Below are positions 1 through 8,972 of a stretch of DNA of 64,000 bases, piece by piece. The notes under the pieces were generated by a model. It was not told where the DNA came from. It saw only the letters and a program-made list of their open reading frames with translations, and searched no databases. The stretch is from Fulvimarina endophytica (GTDB taxonomy: Bacteria; Pseudomonadota; Alphaproteobacteria; Rhizobiales; Rhizobiaceae): positions 496,001 through 560,000 of the forward strand of contig NZ_QURL01000003.1 of NCBI RefSeq assembly GCF_003403015.1. The letters run 5' to 3'. The position numbers were made by a program, and so were the translations under genes. Each line of letters begins with the position of its first letter. Position 1 is the first letter of the stretch.

Positions 1-2
1 TG

Positions 3-1289
3 GGAGCCGCGAAGGCCGATCCACGCCCCTCGATGATCGCGTGCCGGACGTCGATCGCTCGCGGCATTGCCCGCATCGAGGGCCGGCGTGCGGGCCATTC
101 GGGAAGGATCACCCGGGAGGACACCGACGCAGCGCGAACGGCCCTCGGTTGGTCTGCGCCGGCGTTCGAGGTGCCGGACGACGTGCTCGACGCCTGGCGA
201 GCAAGCGGACGGCGCGGCGCGCGGACCAATGCGGCATGGCGCGAAGCGCTGTCGAGCGATCCGCAAGCCGACATGTTCCTTGCAGCTCTCAGCGGAACCG
301 GCGAGACGTGGCGGATGCCGCTGGAGGCGAGCGCGCGCGCGCTCGTCGGACGCGAGCAATCCACCGTCCACTCGTCCGGAGAGGTCTGCGAGGCGATGCG
401 AGAGGATTTCGACGGGCTCCAGATCCTCTGCGCCGATCTCGAGGCGCCGACCGATCACAAGCGAGGACGCGATGCCTTCACGGCCGACGACCGATCGGGC
501 TCCTACGTTCATTGCGGTGTGCGCGAGCATCTGATGGCCGCCATGGCGAACGGGATCGCGAGCCATGGCGGGCTCTACCCGGTCCCCGTTACCTATTTCG
601 CCTTCACCGACTACATGCGCGCCGCGATCCGCATGGCAGGGCTGATGGGGCTGCCCGGCCTTTTCGTCCTCAGCCACGACTCGATCGGGGTTGGACGGAA
701 CGGTCCGACCCACCAGCCGGTGGAGACCCTTGCAGGCTTCAGGGCCATGCCGAACGTTCTGATGATGCGCCCAGCCGACGGCGTCGAAACCGCGGAAGCC
801 TGGGAAATCGCACTCGAGCGCCGGACCGGTCCGGTGCTCCTCGCCCTGACAAAGCAGGCCGTGCCGCCGGTGCGCAACGAGGCGTCGGAAAACCGTTCGC
901 GCCGCGGCGCCTACGTCCTTGTCGAGCCGGCGACTGGCGACCGTGACGCGACCATCCTCGCGACCGGATCTGAGGTTTTCGTCGCGTTGCGTGCCCAGTC
1001 GATACTCGCAGACGAGGGAATCTGCGCCGCTGTCGTCTCCATGCCATGCTGGGAGCTCTTTGCCGAGCAGGACGCCGACTATCGCGCACAGGTGCTCGGG
1101 CAAGCGCCGCGATTTGCCGTCGAAGCCGCGGTACGCTTCGGTTGGGATCAATGGATTGGCACCGAAGGCGGTTTCGTCGGCATGACAGGATACGGCGCAT
1201 CGGCTGCAGCCGAAACCCTCTACGATCACTTCGGAATCACGCCCGAACGGGTGGCGGAAACCGTCCGGCGGACCGTTTCGAAGGCGTGA
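3..1289 (+). CDS. Transketolase-like protein, divergent paralogue, 5' end missing
   Basis: The reading frame is open to the left edge, so the gene starts upstream; the ATG at 33 is internal to the usual transketolase sequence. What remains is the end of the N-terminal TPP domain, the central Pyr domain and the C-terminal domain. The cofactor-associated GVREH motif and the HDSIG and GPTHQP motifs are present. Compared with the full transketolase at 28213-30207, the residues that normally grip the phosphate of the sugar substrate are changed: the R of the TRKSSE segment is V, the S of the TGSN segment is P, and the R of LTRQ is K. The D before GPTHQP is N. E. coli TktA equivalents, from memory, are R358, S385, R520 and D469. 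I infer a catabolic transketolase with a different or non-phosphorylated acceptor, linked to the neighbouring C4 sugar-acid genes. Family assignment is secure; the substrate is unknown. Confidence 0.85.
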   Translation, partial: GAAKADPRPSMIACRTSIARGIARIEGRRAGHSGRITREDTDAARTALGWSAPAFEVPDDVLDAWRASGRRGARTNAAWREALSSDPQADMFLAALSGTGETWRMPLEASARALVGREQSTVHSSGEVCEAMREDFDGLQILCADLEAPTDHKRGRDAFTADDRSGSYVHCGVREHLMAAMANGIASHGGLYPVPVTYFAFTDYMRAAIRMAGLMGLPGLFVLSHDSIGVGRNGPTHQPVETLAGFRAMPNVLMMRPADGVETAEAWEIALERRTGPVLLALTKQAVPPVRNEASENRSRRGAYVLVEPATGDRDATILATGSEVFVALRAQSILADEGICAAVVSMPCWELFAEQDADYRAQVLGQAPRFAVEAAVRFGWDQWIGTEGGFVGMTGYGASAAAETLYDHFGITPERVAETVRRTVSKA

Positions 1290-1330
1290 ACGCAAAGGGG
1301 GAACGCGTGGACAACTCGTCGATCCGGAAC

Positions 1331-2296
1331 TCAGGCGATGTCCATGCCGGCGGGCGGACTGAACGTGCATCCGAGGCGGGTGAGGAGATTGCGGGCGAGC
1401 CGGTCGTGCTCGGTGGCCTCCTCTCGGATCCAGTTCGAGAAATTTGCGACGATCCGCCGGTTACGATGGCGCGCCGGACAGACGATCCAGTAAGCCGGAA
1501 ATTCGATCACCGGCAGGGACGGCGACAACGGAACGAGATCGCCGTTGACCAGCTCGCGGATCGCGAGCGTCGAGCTTTCGAGAACGACGCCCCCGTCGTC
1601 GACCGCCAGCTGGATCGCCATGGAGGAACGATCGAGCTGGATCGGGAAGACCGACGGAATGGTGTCGATGCCCTGTTCCGTCAGCCAGAAATCCCATCTG
1701 TAAAGGGCCTTGACACTGTCTATCAGCCGCGCGCTCGCAAGCTGCTGCCGCGGATCTTCGGAGATTCTCGTCAACTCGTCGCGATAGGCCGGCGAGCACA
1801 TCGGCAGTACCAGGTCGTTGAGGACGGCTTCGGAATGAAGTCCGCTCCAGGCGCCCGGTCCATAGCGCAGGTCGATGTCCGTGATCTCGGTCTCGAAGCG
1901 CGAGAAGTCCGGAGTCGCATCGATCCTGAGATCCCAACCGGAATTGGTGTCGAGAAAGCGCTTCAGCCTCGGCCCGAGCCAGCGCACGCCGAAGGATGGC
2001 GACACCCGCATCACGAACCGGCGTCCCTCGCGCTTGCGCACGATCGCCGAGCGCACGTCGCGGATCATCCTGAGGGCCTGGCTCGTCGTTTGGTAGAGCC
2101 GTTCGCCGTCGTCGGTCAGCGACAGGCGCCGCTTCTCGCGCCGGAACAGCAAAACGCCGAACTGTTCTTCCAGGAGCCGAAGCTGCTGGCTGACGGCCGA
2201 CGGGGAGACGCCGAGTTCCTCTGCGGCGCGGCTGACCCCGCCGAGACGCGCGACCGCCTCAAAGGTACTCATCGCGTTGAGATTGAAGCTGTCCAC
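1331..2296 (-). CDS. LysR-family transcriptional regulator (GcvA-like)
   Basis: 321 aa. The N-terminal winged helix-turn-helix spans about residues 5-64 (STFEAVARLGGVSRAAEELG, then SPSAVSQQLRLLEEQFG), followed by a LysR substrate-binding domain to about residue 300. The stretch TPDFSRFETEITDIDLRYG is typical of the GcvA-like group. The gene converges on the transketolase-like gene and is divergent from denD across about 300 bp, the classic placement of a LysR regulator controlling its divergent neighbour. The likely targets are therefore denD and perhaps the transketolase; this is inference from position. The effector is unknown, though a C4 sugar acid is plausible. Confidence 0.9.
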   Translation of the reverse strand: MDSFNLNAMSTFEAVARLGGVSRAAEELGVSPSAVSQQLRLLEEQFGVLLFRREKRRLSLTDDGERLYQTTSQALRMIRDVRSAIVRKREGRRFVMRVSPSFGVRWLGPRLKRFLDTNSGWDLRIDATPDFSRFETEITDIDLRYGPGAWSGLHSEAVLNDLVLPMCSPAYRDELTRISEDPRQQLASARLIDSVKALYRWDFWLTEQGIDTIPSVFPIQLDRSSMAIQLAVDDGGVVLESSTLAIRELVNGDLVPLSPSLPVIEFPAYWIVCPARHRNRRIVANFSNWIREEATEHDRLARNLLTRLGCTFSPPAGMDIA

Positions 2297-2593
2297 CGTC
2301 TTTCGCTTTCCGTGCCGATCCGGAGTGGCGAGCGCGGGCTTACCGATGTGCGCCGGTCACCTGCGCTTTGGAGCAGAAACCACACGAGGGCCCGGAAGGA
2401 CAGCGGAAACGTCGCAGGCGGGCGCCGATGATGGAAACCGCCCTCTCAGCTGCGGGTCCGACGGCCCCAATGCGAGCGTATTGCCCGACTCGATCCTTGA
2501 GGAAGGCCGGATCATATGAGCCGGCCTTTGAAAGACGACCCGACCTCGGCATCTAACGAGGACACCCAACCACCCAGCATGAGGAAGAAGACG

Positions 2594-3610
2594 ATGCATG
2601 ACGAAGGCGCAACGATCGTAGTAACGGGCGCAGGCGGGTTCATAGGCGCAATGGTCGTGGAGGACCTCGCTTCACGTGGAACCGTGACGATCGGCGGGCG
2701 GGACAGGACCATCGGCCGGATCGTCGCGCTTGATATCGCCGAGGGGCCGCTCGATGATCTGGCCCGCCGTCAAGCGAAGGTCGAGAGCATCGCGGGGGAT
2801 CTCGCCGACGAGGGCATCCGCGAGGCGATCCTTGCTTCGAAGCCGGACGCAATCATTCATCTCGCAGCAGTCGTCAGCAGCGCGGCGGAAGCCGATTTCG
2901 ATCTCGGTCTCGCTGTCAACGTCCGTTCGCTCATGGACCTTCTGTCGGCCGTCCAGCGCCTCGATCAGGCACCCGTCTTCGTCTTCGCCTCGTCGGTCGC
3001 GGTATTCTCGGCGCAAGGCAATGCCGATATCGACGAGGACCTGGAGCCTCGGCCCCTATCGTCCTACGGCACTCAGAAGGTGATTGGGGAACTTCTCGTG
3101 CGCGATGCGGCCCGGCGCGGAATCATCGACGGCCGCACGATTCGCTTCCCGACGATCTCGATCAGGCCGGGAGCGCCGAACAAGGCGGCCTCGAGCTTTG
3201 CGAGCGGGATCGTACGCGAACCGCTGAAGGGCGAGACGTCGATCCTGCCCGTTTCACGCGACACGCGCCTGCATCTCGCCTCGCCGTCGAATGCGGTCGC
3301 CGCCGTCATCCGGACCCTGTCGCTCGAGCGGTCCGAGATCGGCCAGGAGACGACGATCACGCTGCCCGGGCTTTCGGTGACCGTCGCCGAAATGCTCGAC
3401 ACGCTGGAACGGGTGGCCGGTCCCGAGACTGCCGGTCTCGTCACCGATCAAGAGGATGCGGCGATTTCCACCATCGTCTCCACATGGCCTGGCCGGGTCG
3501 CAGCCCCACGCGCCGAGCGTCTCGGCTTCACGGCCGAAACTTCGTTCGAGGAGATCGTGCGCGAGCACATGGAGCGCAGCAAGCCGGACCCGACAGGGGG
3601 CAGATCATGA
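2594..3610 (+). CDS. denD: NAD-dependent epimerase/dehydratase family, probable D-erythronate dehydrogenase
   Basis: 338 aa extended short-chain dehydrogenase. A Rossmann motif TGAGGFIG lies at residues 11-18 and the catalytic Y158-x3-K162 pair (YGTQK) is intact. The fold, the length and a directly following OtnK-type kinase start (ATGA overlap at 3607-3610) match the DenD-DenK arrangement, in which DenD oxidises D-erythronate to 2-oxo-tetronate. The start at 2594 is preferred because GAGGAAG (2581-2587) sits 6 nt upstream and the protein then begins just before the first beta strand. An alternative ATG at 2516 also has a good ribosome site (GAGGAAGG) and would add 26 residues. The paired kinase is now broken, so the pathway may depend on the intact otnK at 11169. 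Substrate assignment rests on family and context. Confidence 0.8.
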   Translation: MHDEGATIVVTGAGGFIGAMVVEDLASRGTVTIGGRDRTIGRIVALDIAEGPLDDLARRQAKVESIAGDLADEGIREAILASKPDAIIHLAAVVSSAAEADFDLGLAVNVRSLMDLLSAVQRLDQAPVFVFASSVAVFSAQGNADIDEDLEPRPLSSYGTQKVIGELLVRDAARRGIIDGRTIRFPTISIRPGAPNKAASSFASGIVREPLKGETSILPVSRDTRLHLASPSNAVAAVIRTLSLERSEIGQETTITLPGLSVTVAEMLDTLERVAGPETAGLVTDQEDAAISTIVSTWPGRVAAPRAERLGFTAETSFEEIVREHMERSKPDPTGGRS

Positions 3611-3747
3611 AGCTCGGCTGCATCGGCGACGATTTCACCGGATCGCTGGATCTTGCCAACATGCTCGCCAAGGAGGGCGTGCGCGTCACCCGGTTCACGG
3701 GACCGCCGATGGAGGATGCGAGCCCGGACGTGGATGACGGCGTCGTG
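3607..3747 (+). pseudogene. 5' fragment of a four-carbon acid sugar kinase (denK/otnK-type)
   Basis: The first 47 codons or so of an OtnK-family kinase, starting with MKLGCIGDDFTGS and overlapping the denD stop by 4 nt. About 131 of 141 positions match the start of the intact kinase at 11169. After about 3747 the similarity stops abruptly and the same frame continues into transposase-like sequence. Fewer than 50 of roughly 417 residues remain, without the ATP-binding C-terminal domain, so this cannot be a working kinase. It looks like the former denK, disrupted by an insertion sequence. Confidence 0.85.
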
Positions 3748-3968
3748 TACTCGCTCGCAGAAGCCACGGTCGTGATCGAAAACTGGCGACGCCACTAGAA
3801 CACGGCGCATCCGCACTCATCGCTCGGCTACCGGCCACCCGCACCGCAGGCCGTGCAATGGCCGTCGCCGCTCATCGGATCGGCGTCGCCGGCTACGCCA
3901 ACTTTGGCGCAGAGGCCGACCCTGCACGAAGATTCACCCCGGACCATCCGGTCGGGGCAGGCCGGTAG
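3746..3968 (+). mobile_element. Remnant of the 3' end of an IS3-family transposase (OrfB)
   Basis: In the same frame as the kinase fragment the translation reads SLAEATVVIENWRRH, a stop (TAG at 3796-3798), then NTAHPHSSLGYRPPAP and a proline/alanine-rich tail ending near TLAQRPTLH. This is the recognisable C-terminus of IS3-group transposases, whose usual form is EARxxIExWRxxYNxxRPHSSLGYxxPAP, here with the Y codon turned into a stop. The following CCGGACCATCCGGTCGGGGC (about 3940-3959) is the kind of sequence found at the end of such elements. The rest of the element is gone, so it is immobile. It explains the truncation of the denK-like gene. Confidence 0.75.
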
Positions 3969-4362
3969 GGACATGCTAGCTGAACGGCGACGCTTACGCA
4001 GCAGCCATTCCCCTTTCCACACTCAAGGGTCCTGTCAAAGCGGACGTTCGTAAGCGCTGAGGAGGGTTTCGATCCAGATCCACCGTTTGTCACGGATATC
4101 CGCGCGTGCGCTCTCCGCGACCATCGGCAAATTTTTATCTGTGAAGCTGCCCCATCAAGGAAAGCGCGACAACACGGTCGGATCGGTCTTCACTCAGAGA
4201 GGGTTCAGAAGCGGGGCTGCCAGGTCCGACATCGCGACGTCCGATCCGTAACCGACTTCATCGATCACAAATTCCGCGGAAGGCTCCAGCTTTCCCAATA
4301 GCGAACCGTGATGACGACCCAACGAAGCTTTCTTCCGCAGGATGCTGAAAGACGAGCCGCCC
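3969..4362. other. Non-coding or decayed stretch between the IS3 remnant and the hydrolase gene
   Basis: No complete gene was found. The base composition is more AT-rich than the surroundings. On the minus strand there is a short open run ending at about 4051 (MVAESARADIRDKRW, then IWIETLLSAYERPL) and another ending at about 4194 (SAEFVIDEVGYGSDVAMSDL, then AAPLLNPL). Both look like C-terminal tails of lost genes, but I could not assign a family. The stretch is best read as a scar from the insertion that broke denK. Confidence 0.5.
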
Positions 4363-5166
4363 CTATGTCCACGCGTCGATAATCGTTTCGACCGGATGTT
4401 CGCTCGCAAACAGCACATCGTGCCCGTCCGGAAAAACATGCAGCCGAGCGTCGGGAAGGGCATCGCTCATGGCTTCTATCCGGTGGAGAGGAGCCTGGTC
4501 ATCGAATTCGCCGGCGATCACGATGACCGGAAGCTTCAAGCTCGGAAGATGCATCCAGCAATCATGATGCCGTCGCGCCTGCAAAAGGCGATCATATCCG
4601 CTGCGATTGTTCGCATGGTTCAGAAAGAGCGCCTCTCGACGCAGGCGACCGACAATGCGCGCCTCGGCCGCCGCAGGGTCATTTTCGCACAAGAGGGAAA
4701 AACGCCGGTCGAGAATGGTCAGCACTGAGGCTGCCCGTTCCCGGGCATCCTCTATCGCTACCAATTCGTGGATCGGATAAGGGCCGCCGCCTTGTCCACC
4801 AGCCGTCGTTGCCGAGACGGCGAGCTTGGCAATTCGTTCGGGAGAGTTCACGGCGAGGTGGAGCGCGGACATGCCGCCGAAACTCTCGCCGAGAACATAA
4901 GCCGTTTCCCAGCCGAGATGATCGAGAACGCGCAAAGCGTCGTCTGCGTAGTGCTTCATCGTCCAGCGCCCGGCGGGTGCGAAGGAGTGTCCCAATCCCC
5001 TCGGATCGTAAGCTGCGACGGTGAAGCACTCCGTCAAACGGCTATCAAACACGGGGGCCGAGAGGCTGAGATCGAAATTGGAGCCGCCAAGGAAGAGAAG
5101 CGGTGGACCACTGCCTTCCACTCGAAGATTGATCTCGAACGAGCCGTTCCCCCGAAGCGCGATCAT
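4363..5166 (-). CDS. Alpha/beta-fold hydrolase
   Basis: 267 aa. The nucleophile elbow GESFGG puts the serine at residue 95, the acid is D222 or D223 (GEFDDQAP), and the histidine is H249 (DGHD), so the catalytic triad is complete. An HG-type oxyanion region is replaced by GGSN near residue 28. There is no signal peptide, so the protein is cytoplasmic. It is the last gene of the minus-strand tctCBA-tauE set and overlaps the TauE gene by 4 nt. With tetronate catabolism on both sides, a lactonase or esterase releasing a C4 sugar acid is a reasonable guess, but the sequence does not prove a substrate. Confidence 0.85.
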   Translation of the reverse strand: MIALRGNGSFEINLRVEGSGPPLLFLGGSNFDLSLSAPVFDSRLTECFTVAAYDPRGLGHSFAPAGRWTMKHYADDALRVLDHLGWETAYVLGESFGGMSALHLAVNSPERIAKLAVSATTAGGQGGGPYPIHELVAIEDARERAASVLTILDRRFSLLCENDPAAAEARIVGRLRREALFLNHANNRSGYDRLLQARRHHDCWMHLPSLKLPVIVIAGEFDDQAPLHRIEAMSDALPDARLHVFPDGHDVLFASEHPVETIIDAWT

Positions 5167-5990
5167 GAAAACACATCGAGGAGAAGATTAACCGACGAGA
5201 TCGACAGGAAGACGGCAAAGGCGATCTTGAGGACACGTGGTTCCAGCCTGTGAGCCAGTCTGGCGCCGATTGGCGCCGTAAAGATGCTGACGCTGGCGAT
5301 GGCGATCGCGGTCGGCAGGTTGACGAAACCGAGAGATCCCACCGGACGACCGGGCACGCCGAGGCCCGACCACACAAAACCGATCAGTGCCGGGATCGCG
5401 ATGCCGAGACCGAAAACGGCAGCGGTTCCGACCGCTCGGTGGACCGGCACGGAAAGCATCGTCAGCGTCGGAACAGAAAGCGTCCCGCCACCAATTCCCA
5501 TGAGAGATGATAGAAAACCGATGGGGAACCCGATGGCGCTGCGCGCCAGGATCGATTCCGGCGGCGACGTTCTCAAGACGATCGTCTTGCGCTTCAGGAG
5601 ATTCGCCGCAACCAGGAGACCGACCACACCGAAGATCAGAGCCAGACCGTTGGCGCCGAAGATTTTCGATGCAAATCCGCCTATGAGGGCGCCGCAGACG
5701 ATGGCGGGCAACCAGCCTTTCAGGAGAGCGACATCGACGGACCCCTTGCGATGATGCGCGCGCGACGACGCGATCGATGTCGGAACGATCGTGGCAAGGG
5801 AGGTGCCCACGATCATCAGCATGTCGATGTCTTCCGGTAACGCGAACAGTCCGACAACGATGACGAGGACCGGTACGACGACGATACCGCCACCGACCCC
5901 CAGGAGTCCGGCGATGACGCCGGTGAACGCGCCGGTTACCAGGAGGACCAGAAGCAGTCCGCCAAGCGATAGAATCGAGTGTCCATCCAT
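5163..5990 (-). CDS. TauE/SafE-family membrane permease
   Basis: 275 aa, about eight membrane segments. The family's paired repeats are visible: GLLGVGGGIVVVPVL near the N-terminus and SLMGIGGGTLSVPTL in the second half. The family exports or imports sulfite, sulfonates or small organic acids. The gene is translationally coupled at both ends: its start touches the tctA stop at 5990 and its stop overlaps the hydrolase start. Because it travels with a tripartite carboxylate transporter, its cargo is probably an organic acid or a by-product of the same pathway rather than sulfite; this is inference. Confidence 0.85.
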   Translation of the reverse strand: MDGHSILSLGGLLLVLLVTGAFTGVIAGLLGVGGGIVVVPVLVIVVGLFALPEDIDMLMIVGTSLATIVPTSIASSRAHHRKGSVDVALLKGWLPAIVCGALIGGFASKIFGANGLALIFGVVGLLVAANLLKRKTIVLRTSPPESILARSAIGFPIGFLSSLMGIGGGTLSVPTLTMLSVPVHRAVGTAAVFGLGIAIPALIGFVWSGLGVPGRPVGSLGFVNLPTAIAIASVSIFTAPIGARLAHRLEPRVLKIAFAVFLSISSVNLLLDVFS

Positions 5991-7483
5991 CAGGAATCTG
6001 CCCCCTGCCGAGCGCGCATCCGGTTCACGGCAGGAAGAGCGAGCATGACGATCGTGATCATTCCGAGGACGAGAGCGATCGGGTGGCCCGCATAGAAGGC
6101 GCCGAAGCTTCCGTTGGTCAGGATAAGGCCCTGACGCAGGCTGATCTCGAGGGTTGGGCCTAGCACCATGCCGATGACGAGCGGCGCCATGGGGTAGCCC
6201 TGTCTCCGAAGGATGAAGCCGAAGATGCCGGCTGTAACCATGACCAGAAGATCGAACGGGTTCCCGCGAACGAAATAGACGCCGACGGTGCTGAGAAGGA
6301 CAATGCCCACGAGCATGAAGGCCTCCGGCAGACGGAGAATCGGGGCTGCTATCTTGCCGACGGCCATGCCGAGCGGCAGAAGAATGAGATTGATCAGCAG
6401 GAAGCCGGTGAAAATGGCCCCCATGAGCACCGGGTTGTCGGACATCAACCGCACGCCCGGCGTAATGCCGTGCAGCGTCAGGGTCGCAAGCATGACGGCA
6501 GTGACGGCATCGCCTGGAATGCCAAGCGCCATCGTCGGAACCAATGCTCCTCCCGTGACGGCGTTGTTGGCAGCTTCCGACGCGATGATTCCGTCGGGCT
6601 CGCCCCGACCGAAAGCAGCGCGGTTGGGGGACGACCGTTTCGCCTCCGCATAGCTGATGAAGGCTGCCGTCGCGGCACCCGTCCCCGGCAGGATACCGAT
6701 GCCATTGCCGATGAGAACGGATTTCACCAGCACCTTCACCCGGCCGGACCAGTCGCGAAACCTCGGAAGAACGACGCCCTTGAAATCGGTCAGCCTGTTG
6801 GAACTGTCGAGCGGCCCTGAGACGCGCATCAGGACTTCCGTGATGGCAAAGACCCCGATGACCACGGCTAGAAGGTCGAAGCCGGCCAAAAGCTGGAACT
6901 GACCAAAGGTGAAGCGCGCCTCACCGGTTATCGGATCGCCGCCTACGACGGCCAGAAAGAGCCCGATCGTGCCGGCGATCAGTCCCTTCAGCATCGAGCC
7001 CTCCGATACGGAGACGATGCAGGTCAATCCGAGAAGTACGAGCGCGAATGTCTCGATCGGTCCGAAATTCAGGGCGAAAGCGGCCAGTGTCGGAGCGGCG
7101 AGAATGAGGACGATCGCCGACACCACGCCCCCTATGATCGAGGCGACGGTCGCCCAGCCGAGCGCCAGGCCGGCTTCGCCCCGTTGCGCCATTGGGAACC
7201 CGTCGAAACAGGTCGCGGCCGATTGCGGTGTACCGGGCGTGTTGATGAGGATCGCCGAAACGGAGCCCCCATAAACGGAACCTGCGTAGATCGCGAGCAG
7301 AAGAAGAATGGCCGGAGCCTGCCCCATCGTCAGGGTGAATGGCATGACCATTGCAACCGCGACTGTCGAGCCGATTCCCGGCAGGGCGCCAAGAACGATG
7401 CCGAGAAAAGTACCGAGGACCAGAACCAACAGACCTTCGAGCGTAAAGATGATCGAAAGCGCTTCAGGGAGGGTGTTCAGCAT
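5990..7483 (-). CDS. tctA: Tripartite tricarboxylate transporter, large membrane subunit TctA
   Basis: 497 aa, about 12 membrane segments, the usual length for TctA. The conserved signatures GALPGIGSTVAVAMVMPFT (N-terminal half), LINTPGTPQSAATCFDGFP and LPGTGAATAAFISYAEAKR are present. It forms the transport channel of a secondary, binding-protein-dependent carboxylate uptake system with TctB and TctC. It lies 9 nt downstream of tctB. The substrate is unknown; the position between two tetronate catabolism modules suggests a C4 sugar acid or a related carboxylate. Confidence 0.93.
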   Translation of the reverse strand: MLNTLPEALSIIFTLEGLLVLVLGTFLGIVLGALPGIGSTVAVAMVMPFTLTMGQAPAILLLLAIYAGSVYGGSVSAILINTPGTPQSAATCFDGFPMAQRGEAGLALGWATVASIIGGVVSAIVLILAAPTLAAFALNFGPIETFALVLLGLTCIVSVSEGSMLKGLIAGTIGLFLAVVGGDPITGEARFTFGQFQLLAGFDLLAVVIGVFAITEVLMRVSGPLDSSNRLTDFKGVVLPRFRDWSGRVKVLVKSVLIGNGIGILPGTGAATAAFISYAEAKRSSPNRAAFGRGEPDGIIASEAANNAVTGGALVPTMALGIPGDAVTAVMLATLTLHGITPGVRLMSDNPVLMGAIFTGFLLINLILLPLGMAVGKIAAPILRLPEAFMLVGIVLLSTVGVYFVRGNPFDLLVMVTAGIFGFILRRQGYPMAPLVIGMVLGPTLEISLRQGLILTNGSFGAFYAGHPIALVLGMITIVMLALPAVNRMRARQGADS

Positions 7484-7492
7484 GAGCGGATC

Positions 7493-7948
7493 CTAGAACC
7501 ACCAAGTGAAGGGTGAAGCGGGCAGAGGCATGACGAGGAGGTGGTTGAAGAGAATGACGATCGTGCCGGCGGCGGCGATCGGCATTCCCAAGAACGCAGT
7601 GGGTCTGCGGATGCCGAGCGAGAGCAGCATCGCCGCGCCCATCGGGACCGAAGCGAGGAAGAAGCCCACGACATCGACGGCCAGCACGTAAATCGGCAGA
7701 CCGATGACGAGAACGATCACCGGTCGCCAAAGAAAGGTCCTTGGAGCCGAAGACGCCCGAAGTTCGGCGACGACATTGAGAACCGACAGGGCGAGAAGCA
7801 CCGTCAGAATGATGCGAGGAAAGAAGATCGGGCTGAAGGCGTCGCCAAGATCTGCGAATGCTGCGCCGAAGGTCGACAAAATCAGTCCGGATATTGCAGC
7901 CAACAGAAGAATGGCAACGATGGGCCCGCCACGCGTCAGAGATCCCAT
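7493..7948 (-). CDS. tctB: Tripartite tricarboxylate transporter, small membrane subunit TctB
   Basis: 151 aa with four predicted membrane helices, the size and topology of the TctB/DUF1468 subunit. It lies between tctC (30 nt upstream) and tctA (9 nt downstream), the standard C-B-A order. Small TctB subunits are poorly conserved, so the call leans on topology and neighbours. Confidence 0.9.
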   Translation of the reverse strand: MGSLTRGGPIVAILLLAAISGLILSTFGAAFADLGDAFSPIFFPRIILTVLLALSVLNVVAELRASSAPRTFLWRPVIVLVIGLPIYVLAVDVVGFFLASVPMGAAMLLSLGIRRPTAFLGMPIAAAGTIVILFNHLLVMPLPASPFTWWF

Positions 7949-7978
7949 GACGACTCCTTTTAACCGGCGCTCGGCGGA

Positions 7979-8941
7979 TCAAAGACCAGCGGCTTCGATC
8001 AGGACCTTGTTGTCGTCGTACTGCTTCCTGAAAAAGACGTCGAAGCTCTCGGCATCGCGATAGTTGAGAACCGTCGCCGTTCGCTCGGCGAACGCCTGAA
8101 ATTCGTCCGAGGCAACCGCCTTGCCGCAGGCTTCACTGAGTTGATCGCGAATTTTCGGATCGAGATCGTGAGGCGCGAAGAGCCCGCCCCAGAGATCGAG
8201 CTCGGCAAGTGGCGGCTCGATGCCGGCTTCGGCGGCAGTGGGGACCTCTGGATAGCTCTCGAGCCTCTCGGGCGCAAAGACGACCAGTGGCCGGAAATCC
8301 CCGGAATTCATGAGGATTTCCGTATCGGCGTAGAATTGGATCGTTCCCGCCGCCATGGCCTGAAGCGCGGGGCCCGAACCCTGGAATGGCAGATGCCGGA
8401 CGTCCTTCAAGACGCCCAGCCCTTCGAATGCCGCGACTGCGGCCAGATGGGTCATCGCCCCCGGGCCGGACGATCCGAAAAGATATCGGCCGGGCTCGTC
8501 CTTCACAGCCTCGACGGCGTCATCGATGGTTTTGAACGGACTGCCCGCATTGGTGAAAAGGATCATGGGCGAGGCCGCGATCGAGCAGATCGGCGTCCAG
8601 CTGTCCTTGTCGTATGGGACATCCTTGATCTGCGGTTGCACCGTTGCGACCGTCATCGACCAGTAGCCGAGGCGATAGCCATCGGGATCCTCTTCGGCGA
8701 GCGATCCGGCTGCCACCGTGCCGGAGCCGCCGGCCATGTTCGAGACGTAGACGTTCCCGCCGAGGGCTTCGGCAAAGGCGGGTGCGAACCCGCGAATCAG
8801 AAGATCGGTGCCGCCGCCGGCGTTGAAGGGAACGACGAGGTTCACCGGCTGTTGCGGAAATTCCTGCGCAGCGGCGGAACTCGCCATCCCGGCGCAAACG
8901 ATGGCGGCGAGGCAAGATGTGGTCTTGAATCTCTCAAACAT
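7979..8941 (-). CDS. tctC: Tripartite tricarboxylate transporter substrate-binding protein (TctC/Bug family)
   Basis: 320 aa. A signal peptide ends at about residue 25 (SSAAAQ). The Bug-family pattern FPQQPVNLVVPFNAGGGTDL opens the mature protein, and the loop sequence GPGAMTHLAA is also typical. It captures the ligand in the periplasm for TctAB. It is first in its operon and faces the lacI-type regulator across an intergenic region with palindromic repeats, so expression is probably induced when the LacI ligand is present. Confidence 0.92.
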   Translation of the reverse strand: MFERFKTTSCLAAIVCAGMASSAAAQEFPQQPVNLVVPFNAGGGTDLLIRGFAPAFAEALGGNVYVSNMAGGSGTVAAGSLAEEDPDGYRLGYWSMTVATVQPQIKDVPYDKDSWTPICSIAASPMILFTNAGSPFKTIDDAVEAVKDEPGRYLFGSSGPGAMTHLAAVAAFEGLGVLKDVRHLPFQGSGPALQAMAAGTIQFYADTEILMNSGDFRPLVVFAPERLESYPEVPTAAEAGIEPPLAELDLWGGLFAPHDLDPKIRDQLSEACGKAVASDEFQAFAERTATVLNYRDAESFDVFFRKQYDDNKVLIEAAGL

Positions 8942-8972
8942 GTGGCTTTCCTCCCAGAAGCTTGTTTGGTAT

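Noticed and set aside
33..1289. Start of the transketolase-like gene at the ATG at position 33
   Set aside because: The frame is open to the window edge and the sequence before and after ATG 33 fits the middle of the transketolase N-terminal domain, so the true start lies outside.
3607..3798. A short intact 63-residue protein after denD
   Set aside because: Its first 47 residues are a kinase N-terminus and the rest is transposase sequence ended by an in-frame nonsense codon; it is a chimeric remnant.
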